This document shows, in pieces, positions 14,407 through 19,071 of a DNA stretch of 19,071 bases. Made by a program: the position numbers and the translations under genes. How positions within the stretch are numbered: the stretch's first letter is position 1; each line of letters opens with the position of its first letter. This DNA comes from Clostridiales bacterium UBA5446. Its GTDB lineage: Bacteria > Bacillota > Clostridia > Oscillospirales > Oscillospiraceae. The stretch is from the NCBI GenBank assembly GCA_002427465.1, contig DIRC01000059.1:32762-51832 (forward strand). Direction: 5' to 3'. The notes below the pieces were generated by a model, which was given only the letters and a program-made list of their open reading frames with translations, was not told where the DNA came from and did not search any database.

Positions 14407-15789
14407 TCATGATTTTTTGCTCATTTTACCTGTAAGGGTGACGCCTTTCTTGTTCGGCAGGGAATTCCAGATCTGATCGGCGACCGGGGCCCAGTTTTCG
14501 GCTGCGTGTACGCATTTATTACAGTAATCACAGGCTTTTTCCGGTTTCATTATATCCGTGGAATGTGCGCCGGACACCTCGACGATTTCCGTCAGCCGGC
14601 CGGGATTATCCAGCACAGGGCAGGGACGGAGCATGTTTTCATTAAACGGTTGCCTCACTCTGTATGCCATGAACAGAGGTGAACGGTACGCCTCGAGCAG
14701 CGTCTTTTCCTTGATGTTGGAATCCGAGTAGTGGATAAAAGCGCAGGGCTCGATATCGCCGTTTGCGTTGATATGCATATACCCGCGCCCGCCCGCGATG
14801 CAGCCGCCGACCGCGTCGCCGTCGTTCCAGAAGTCCATGGTGAAAATCGGCTTTGTCTTGCGGAATTTACGTATTTGATCATACATAAACTTCCGCTGCT
14901 CGGCAGATACCATCAGTTCGGGAACTGCGTCCGCGCCGATAGGCATATAAGTAAAGAACCAGGCAAATTTCACGCCCATTTCGACCATGAAATCAAAATA
15001 CTCCTCGCTGCCTATTACCTCCGCGTTTTTGCTGGTATAGCAGCAGGAAATGCCAAACAGCAGCTTTCTCTCTTTCAGACGCTTCATGGCTTCAATGACT
15101 TTCCTGTAGGTGCCATGACCGCGGCGGTAATCGGTGGCCTCTTCAAAACCTTCAATGCTGATTGCAGGCACAAAATTTTTGACGCGCACCATTTCATCGG
15201 CAAAGGCGTCGTCAATCAGGGTGCCATTCGTAAAGGCAAGAAAAGCGCAGTCGCTGTGCTTTTCGCACAGCCTGATGATGTCCGCCTTGCGAACGAGCGG
15301 TTCGCCGCCGGAGTAGATATAGACATATGTGCCGAGCTCCTTGCCCTGGCGGATGATATCGTCCAGCTGTTCAAATGTCAGATTCAGCTTGTTCCCGTAT
15401 TCGGCCGCCCAGCAGCCGGTGCAGTGCAGATTGCAGGCGGAGGTCGGGTCCATCAGAATAGCCCACGGAATATTGCACTGATATTTATCCTGAAGTTTGG
15501 TGGAAAGAGGCGTACCGATCATTGTGCCTTTGATTCCTACACTCTCGACCAAAGCCCTGCGCTGTCCGTCATTAACGTCTGTCCAAAGACTTTTGACCAG
15601 CTTTGACCAGTTATTATTGGGATCGCTGATGGCTTTTTTGATTCCGCGAACCTGTTCCGTCACGCCGTTTTCCTTGTCGTACTTTTCAAACCAGTCCAAA
15701 ATCTTGGGTATATTATTGTCCGGGTCCTTGTCCAAATAGCCGAAAAGCTGCTTCACTGCAAAATCTTTCATTTTGTCCGAGACGTTCAT
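14407..15789 (-). CDS. Radical SAM enzyme with C-terminal extra-cluster cysteines
   Basis: The 460 residues have an N-terminal helical region (1-105), a radical SAM core with the 4Fe-4S/SAM motif CNLHCTGC (Cys119, 123, 126), the SAM-binding YSGGEPL stretch, and a C-terminal region with further cysteines (GGCIAGG, IEPCAF, RPCPV, CDYCNKC) that probably hold an auxiliary cluster as in SPASM-like enzymes. The substrate is unknown. No precursor peptide was seen next to it. The layout recalls radical SAM proteins proposed to act on lipids in anaerobes, but I cannot assign that. The start is ATG 15789: AGGAGG (15798-15803) is 8 bases upstream, while the longer ATG at 15828 has no ribosome site and overlaps the predicted -10. 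It is followed directly by metK and preceded by a TetR gene. Confidence 0.88.
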   Translation of the reverse strand: MNVSDKMKDFAVKQLFGYLDKDPDNNIPKILDWFEKYDKENGVTEQVRGIKKAISDPNNNWSKLVKSLWTDVNDGQRRALVESVGIKGTMIGTPLSTKLQDKYQCNIPWAILMDPTSACNLHCTGCWAAEYGNKLNLTFEQLDDIIRQGKELGTYVYIYSGGEPLVRKADIIRLCEKHSDCAFLAFTNGTLIDDAFADEMVRVKNFVPAISIEGFEEATDYRRGHGTYRKVIEAMKRLKERKLLFGISCCYTSKNAEVIGSEEYFDFMVEMGVKFAWFFTYMPIGADAVPELMVSAEQRKFMYDQIRKFRKTKPIFTMDFWNDGDAVGGCIAGGRGYMHINANGDIEPCAFIHYSDSNIKEKTLLEAYRSPLFMAYRVRQPFNENMLRPCPVLDNPGRLTEIVEVSGAHSTDIMKPEKACDYCNKCVHAAENWAPVADQIWNSLPNKKGVTLTGKMSKKS

Positions 15790-15826
15790 TATTTTGTCCT
15801 CCTCTTTGTCTATATGGTCTTTTGAC

Positions 15827-15856
15827 ATTATCTTAACAATTAATTGTTTACAATAA
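15827..15856 (-). promoter_or_regulatory. Radical SAM-metK promoter with internal palindromic operator
   Basis: On the minus strand GATAAT (15827-15832) is the -10; the -35 is either TTATTG (15851-15856, spacer 18) or TTGTAA (15848-15853, spacer 15). The spacer contains a perfect 14-bp palindrome, AACAATTAATTGTT (15835-15848). A palindrome between the promoter boxes is a classic repressor site, and the adjacent TetR-family gene is the natural candidate (inference). Transcription from near 15820 gives a leader of about 31 nt to the ATG at 15789. Confidence 0.6.
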
Positions 15857-15863
15857 CACTGTG

Positions 15864-15898
15864 AAAAAAGCAGTTTCTCCTAAATTAGGAGAAACTGC
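15864..15898 (-). terminator. Terminator between tetR and the radical SAM operon
   Basis: A perfect 11-bp stem (15888-15898 with 15870-15880) with a 7-base loop, followed by six T on the minus strand (A-run 15864-15869). It insulates the radical SAM promoter from tetR transcription, so the two units are separately expressed. Confidence 0.9.
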
Positions 15899-15950
15899 CT
15901 AAATTCTATAAATTTAGTACAAATCTCTCGATTTCTACTAAACTGCTGTT

Positions 15951-16069
15951 ATGTACCATAGGTGGAAACGCTCTATGGTATCATTGTCCAACTTTCGCGG
16001 TTACCGCGTCAGCGGTGAGCGAAAGGGACTTAAAATCAAAGTATAATAACCGCTTGCGGTTATTGTACC
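15951..16069. repeat. Structured three-hairpin repeat, copy B
   Basis: Hairpin 1 is TACCATAG (15954-15961) with CTATGGTA (15973-15980), plus an inner GTG/CGC pair-set and a GAAA tetraloop. Hairpin 2 is TTTCGC (15993-15998) with GCGAAA (16019-16024) and ACCGC (16003-16007) with GCGGT (16012-16016), loop GTCA, internal loop GGTT/GA. The linker GGACTTAAAATCAA follows. Hairpin 3 pairs 16045-16052 with 16057-16064. The order and unpaired sequences match copy A at 11392-11510, while stem bases differ in a compensatory way. It lies 8 bases downstream of the tetR stop. Confidence 0.75.
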
Positions 16070-16077
16070 GCATATAG

Positions 16078-16638
16078 TTACTGTTCATCCGGGCAGTCTT
16101 CAATTGCCTGACGGATAAGTCCTTTGAATAACACGCTGAGCCTGTCTACAGATTCGTCAATATCAAAGCTCATGCGGTTCCAGATGCACTTCAGGAAGAA
16201 GCCCAGGAGTGCATACCGGTAAAAGTCTGCGATATCCCTGAGCCGTTCTTCAGGGACACGCCGCCCAGCTGCTTCCTGGCAAACGATTTTATAAATACCT
16301 TCGTCTGTGGATTCAAATATGTACCGTTCCAGCCGGTCTCTGGATAATGAATTCAAAACATTCTCAGCAATTGACTGATTTTCCTTCACGTAGTTTAATA
16401 TTGCTTTCAAAATATCCTGCCAGGCTTCTCCCTGTGAGGAATTATTGATAAACTGGTCTTTTTCTTCCTGCATCCACGTGTCAAGCAAATCATAGATGTC
16501 TCTGAAATGGTAATAGAATGTATTCGAACTGATTCCGCACTTAGCAATAATACTCGTAACAGTGATTTTATCGAAAGAAGTATCTTCAAGTATCTCACGA
16601 AATGCCTGAATGATCGCTTTTTGTGTGAAATTAGCCAT
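16078..16638 (-). CDS. TetR/AcrR-family transcriptional regulator
   Basis: The 186 residues have an N-terminal TetR DNA-binding domain: FTQKAIIQAFREILEDTSFD (4-23) and the helix-turn-helix ITVTSIIAKCGISSNTFYYH (25-44), followed by FRDIYDLL. An all-helical ligand and dimerisation domain follows. The FYYHF-D-YDLL type is common in Clostridia, where ligands are mostly unknown. The start at 16638 is chosen because GGAGG lies 7 bases upstream; the longer ATGs at 16644 and 16668 are too close to or upstream of that site. It probably represses the radical SAM-metK operon through the palindrome at 15835-15848. Codon and base composition are more AT-rich than the carAB part of the window, as for its neighbours. 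Confidence 0.88.
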   Translation of the reverse strand: MANFTQKAIIQAFREILEDTSFDKITVTSIIAKCGISSNTFYYHFRDIYDLLDTWMQEEKDQFINNSSQGEAWQDILKAILNYVKENQSIAENVLNSLSRDRLERYIFESTDEGIYKIVCQEAAGRRVPEERLRDIADFYRYALLGFFLKCIWNRMSFDIDESVDRLSVLFKGLIRQAIEDCPDEQ

Positions 16639-16778
16639 ATCCATACCTCCCTCGGATCTAAAAATCACGCATCTTCTGTTAAATCTTTTCTTTCAATAAT
16701 AAAAAACGCTGATATTTACATAGCATTAAATCTTGTGCAAATATAATTTATATGTACATTTTACCATATATATTATCA

Positions 16779-17158
16779 TTATACAATGGAAAAGACAGCG
16801 TAGAACAGCAGATTGGTGTGGCTGTCATGCTCAAATGCATAAACATTATGGAAGGTACCGCCGTTTTTCAGGGTTCCGGCTTCGGTGAGCAGACCGCGGA
16901 TCCATCGATCCATTCATTCAGGCCGCCGCCGCAGCCCTGGATCACAAGACCTTCCATGCCGTTCGTTTGACGGGCCTCGTTAAGCGTAATATGTTTCATT
17001 AAAAGCGTCTCCATTTCCATAGTATTCTGAGACTGATCTATTTCAGCCTTATAAGCCGCCGCGCAGAGCTGTTTATAGTCCTGCTCCGTGGGTTTATAGA
17101 CATACCACTCCGTTTTTCCGTCATACGACGGTGCGGATGGTGAAATCCTGTTTAACTC
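16779..17158 (-). pseudogene. Frameshifted fragment resembling conjugative-element cargo
   Basis: On the minus strand the frame from 17158 reads SPSAPSYDGKTEWYVYKPTE, then ITLNEARQTNGMEGLVIQGC and GGGLNEWIDG, and meets a stop at 16868. A single-base shift near 16900 restores the family-like continuation RGLLTEAGTLKNGGTF, then FEHDSHTNLLF, after which similarity is lost and a stop follows at 16779. I recall similar NGMEGLVIQGC...LTEAG...EHDGLTNLLF proteins as accessory genes of Tn1549-type integrative elements of gut Firmicutes, but this is from memory. One frameshift plus loss of the C-terminus make it a pseudogene. No integrase or att site is visible beside it. Confidence 0.55.
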
Positions 17159-17228
17159 ATATTGGTTACCTCATTTCTGATTAATTTTAGACATAAAAAA
17201 AGCCGGGGCTTTATCTTTAAAACCTTGG

Positions 17229-17274
17229 CTAGAAAAGATGTCCTGCGGTTTTCTCCGCAGGACATCTTTTCTAG
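17229..17274 (-). terminator. 20-bp hairpin downstream of tRNA-Leu
   Basis: A perfect 20-bp stem (17255-17274 with 17229-17248) with a 6-base loop begins 10 bases after the tRNA 3' end on the minus strand. A second, T-rich candidate site (AAGCCCCGGC then seven T, 17194-17210) follows. Together they should end the tRNA transcript. Confidence 0.7.
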
Positions 17275-17284
17275 GACTTAATTC

Positions 17285-17368
17285 TGGTGCGGATAACAGG
17301 AATCGAACCTGCACGTCAAAGACACCAGATCCTAAGTCTGGCGCGTCTGCCAGTTCCGCCATATCCGC
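17285..17368 (-). tRNA. tRNA-Leu, anticodon UAG
   Basis: 84 bases with the 3' CCA encoded (17285-17287). The acceptor arms GCGGATA and TATCCGC pair perfectly. The anticodon stem CCAGA/TCTGG encloses CTTAGGA, giving anticodon TAG (+ strand 17332-17334), which reads CUA. A long variable arm and the GGTTCGATTCC T-arm are typical of class II leucine tRNA. Confidence 0.96.
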
Positions 17369-17378
17369 GCGCCCTGAT

Positions 17379-17407
17379 ATGATACTACAAACGTTATTGC
17401 CTGTCAA
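17379..17407 (-). promoter_or_regulatory. Promoter of tRNA-Leu
   Basis: TTGACA (17402-17407), 17 bases, TATCAT (17379-17384) on the minus strand, about 10 bases before the mature tRNA 5' end. Its -35 lies 10 bases from the -35 of the divergent DUF554 promoter. Confidence 0.8.
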
Positions 17408-17417
17408 CGCGCCCTTA

Positions 17418-17446
17418 TTGACATTTGTAGGAAGTAAAGGTATGAT
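17418..17446 (+). promoter_or_regulatory. Promoter of the DUF554-EamA operon
   Basis: TTGACA (17418-17423), a 17-base spacer, then TATGAT (17441-17446). Transcription would start near 17453, which excludes the ATG at 17442 as translation start and supports the ATG at 17475. Confidence 0.7.
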
Positions 17447-17474
17447 TCATCTGTTGCCTTTTTGTTTGGAGTTG

Positions 17475-18194
17475 ATGGATTTGGCAGGCGTATTCGCGAA
17501 CACCGCTGCGGTACTGATTGGGGGCATCGCCGGGCTTCTGTTTGCCGGCAGAATAGGGGAAAAATATACAAAGGCCCTCGTTACCGGACTGGCGCTGTTA
17601 ACGTCGGTGATCGGCATAATGAGCGCTATTGAAACACAGGACATCCTCTGTGTCATCATCTGTATCGTACTGGGGACGATCATCGGAGAGGCCCTCAGAA
17701 TCGACGATCGGATAGAGAGCCTGGGCGAAAGGGTCAAGGCAAAGCTTACCCGTGGCAAAGGGGGCGCTGCCCGGTTTACGGAAGGCTTTGTAACCGCGAG
17801 CATACTGTTTTGCATCGGCAGCATGGCCGTCATGGGAAGCATTGAAGCCGGAATAAGAGGGGATAACGGCATCCTCTTTACCAAAAGCATTATCGACGTT
17901 ACGGCATCCGCCGCCTATGGCGCGGCCATGGGGGTCGGCGTCGCGGCTTCGGCGGTCTGCATACTGATCTTCGAAGGGGGGCTTACCCTGCTTGCCGGGA
18001 GCCTGGCGCCGGTATTGACGGACACGGCAGTTACGGAGATGTCCGCGGTTGGCGGCGTCCTGCTGATCGGCATGGCAGTGAACCTTTTGGGGCTGCGCCC
18101 GGAGCGGATCAAAGTTGCCAATCTGCTGCCGGCAATATTCCTGCCCATAGTATATTTGCCCGTGTATAACTGGCTGACTGGACTGATTAAATGA
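17475..18194 (+). CDS. DUF554 family integral membrane protein
   Basis: The 239 residues are mostly hydrophobic, with about seven membrane segments and glycine-rich motifs (FANTAAVLIGGIAGLLFAGR at the start, IVLGTIIGEALRIDDRIESLG, FCIGSMAVMGSIEAG, KSIIDVTASAAYGAAMGVGV). This is the DUF554 family (YdfK/YqgA), of unknown function and often guessed to be a transporter. Start: the family begins right at the first membrane helix, and the promoter places transcription after the upstream ATG at 17442, so ATG 17475 is preferred even though its GGAG (17468-17471) is only 3 bases away. It overlaps the next gene by the ATGA at 18191-18194, so both are co-translated. Confidence 0.88.
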   Translation: MDLAGVFANTAAVLIGGIAGLLFAGRIGEKYTKALVTGLALLTSVIGIMSAIETQDILCVIICIVLGTIIGEALRIDDRIESLGERVKAKLTRGKGGAARFTEGFVTASILFCIGSMAVMGSIEAGIRGDNGILFTKSIIDVTASAAYGAAMGVGVAASAVCILIFEGGLTLLAGSLAPVLTDTAVTEMSAVGGVLLIGMAVNLLGLRPERIKVANLLPAIFLPIVYLPVYNWLTGLIK

Positions 18195-19071
18195 AAAAGC
18201 ATTCCGTTTCAATTCTCGCCGCCGGGGTTCTCTGGGGCTTTATGGGCCTTTTCAGGCGGTATATGGCAGATATCGGCGTCTCGACCGCAGGCGTTATTAT
18301 CCTGCGCTGCGGAGTGTCTACGGTTTTTTTCGCCATAACGCTGCTGGCTACCGATACCTCATACTTTCGTGTTAAGCTGCGGGACGCCTGGTGTTTCATT
18401 GGCAGCGGCCTGTGCAGCCTGCTGTTTTTCTCATACTGCTATTTTCAGGCAATGACTCTGATGAGCCTTTCCGCCGCGGTAATATTCCTGTATACAGCTC
18501 CGCCCATAGTCATGATCATGTCGGTTTTTATTTTTCACGAAAAGCTGACGGTGAAGAAAATCCTGGCCCTTCTCATGGCCTTTGCCGGATGTGTGCTCGT
18601 ATCCGGGCCTGTCGGCAGCGGGGGGATAACCGCCGTCGGACTGCTCTATGGCCTGGGCGCCGGATTCGGATACGCCCTGTACAGCATTTTCGCCAGGCTC
18701 GCGCTGGACAGGGGCTATGCCAGCAACACGGTGAACTTCTATTCCTGCCTGCTGGCGGCGATAGGCGCCAGCGTAATCTGGGGCGGCGCGGAGCCGGTGC
18801 GCGTCATGTTTGCATCCTGGGGGAATGCCGGGCTTTGCGTTCTTTCCGCCCTGTTTACCTGCTACCTGCCATACCTGCTTTACACCTACGGCCTGACGGG
18901 GCTGGAGGCCGGCAAGGCGTCGATCATGGCCTCTGTGGAGCTGGTGGTGGCTGCGGTTATCGGCGTGTCTGTCTTTAAGGAACCGATAACGCCGCTTGCC
19001 TTTATCGGTATCGTTCTTGTCCTCTCGGCGGTGGTACTGTTAAACGTAAGAAACCGGGAAAAAGCGGATAA
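18191..19071 (+). CDS. EamA-family (DMT superfamily) transporter, 3' end cut off
   Basis: The frame is open from ATG 18191 to the window edge (293 codons, ending RNREKAD), so the stop lies just outside. About ten hydrophobic helices form two EamA repeats (about 5-135 and 147-287). The first starts VSILAAGVLWGFMGLFRRYM and ends with the LSAAVIFLYTAPPIVMIMS and FHEKLTVKKILAL motifs; the second repeats these as GLEAGKASIMASVELVVAAV and FKEPITPLAFIG. Members export amino acids or other metabolites by proton antiport; the substrate here cannot be told. It overlaps DUF554 by 4 bases, implying a two-gene operon driven from 17418-17446. Nothing suggests a broken gene. Confidence 0.9.
   Translation, partial: MKKHSVSILAAGVLWGFMGLFRRYMADIGVSTAGVIILRCGVSTVFFAITLLATDTSYFRVKLRDAWCFIGSGLCSLLFFSYCYFQAMTLMSLSAAVIFLYTAPPIVMIMSVFIFHEKLTVKKILALLMAFAGCVLVSGPVGSGGITAVGLLYGLGAGFGYALYSIFARLALDRGYASNTVNFYSCLLAAIGASVIWGGAEPVRVMFASWGNAGLCVLSALFTCYLPYLLYTYGLTGLEAGKASIMASVELVVAAVIGVSVFKEPITPLAFIGIVLVLSAVVLLNVRNREKAD

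Noticed and set aside
17238..17474. N-terminal extension of the DUF554 protein reaching back over the tRNA
   Set aside because: The extension is antisense tRNA-Leu and terminator sequence, and the promoter at 17418-17446 starts transcription after it.
1..19071. CRISPR array, prophage genes, integrase or complete insertion sequence
   Set aside because: I saw no regularly spaced repeats, no transposase or integrase motif and no phage structural genes. The two structured repeats are single, dispersed copies 4.5 kb apart.

Overview
The window reads as a chromosomal segment of an anaerobic Firmicute, most likely a gut or sediment Clostridia (Oscillospirales/Eubacteriales-like). The reasons are strong AGGAGG-type ribosome sites before nearly every gene, consensus sigma-A promoters, U-tract hairpin terminators, and gene families typical of Clostridia (SPFH plus Arc-like pair, DUF554, GntR/RCK_C regulator, radical SAM with a TetR regulator). 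The assignment is an inference from style and gene content, with no marker gene to fix it. Roughly 1-11000 is GC-rich, 11400-17170 is visibly more AT-rich and holds broken genes and repeats, and the tail from 17280 is GC-rich again.

Layout. 1-2758 (+): the 3' part of an aconitase-family hydratase overlapping an NADP-isocitrate dehydrogenase, the oxidative arm leading to 2-oxoglutarate. A bidirectional terminator separates this from the convergent carAB operon (7094-2798, minus). 7095-7484 is a complex carAB leader with two promoters and a terminator hairpin directly downstream of the distal start site. Then, on the minus strand, come a BusR-like regulator and a Dps ferritin-like protein. 8890-9580 is decayed sequence with a histidine-kinase C-terminal remnant. 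9581-10944 (+) is an SPFH membrane protein and Arc-like repressor operon. 11007-11339 is an NTF2-like small protein (minus). 11392-12897 holds a structured repeat, a zinc-ribbon remnant and a tocopherol-cyclase-like protein (+). 12929-16638 (minus) is a TetR / radical SAM / MetK cassette with a second copy of the structured repeat. 16779-17158 is a frameshifted fragment resembling mobile-element cargo. 17285-17368 is tRNA-Leu(UAG). Finally a DUF554 membrane protein overlaps an EamA-family exporter that runs off the window end.

Main observations. (1) CarA keeps the CPS small-subunit fold but has lost both the catalytic cysteine (Gly248) and the catalytic histidine (Cys332) of the glutaminase, while CarB looks intact. 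This points to an ammonia-dependent bacterial carbamoyl-phosphate synthetase. (2) Two roughly 118-nt intergenic elements (11392-11510 and 15951-16069) share a three-hairpin architecture whose stems covary while an internal loop (GGTT/GA) and a GGACTTAAA linker are conserved. This is an apparently undescribed structured repeat or RNA element. (3) A radical SAM enzyme is followed by its own SAM synthetase and is probably repressed by a neighbouring TetR protein through a 14-bp palindrome inside the promoter. Several start codons were moved from the longest ORF to positions supported by ribosome sites and promoters.
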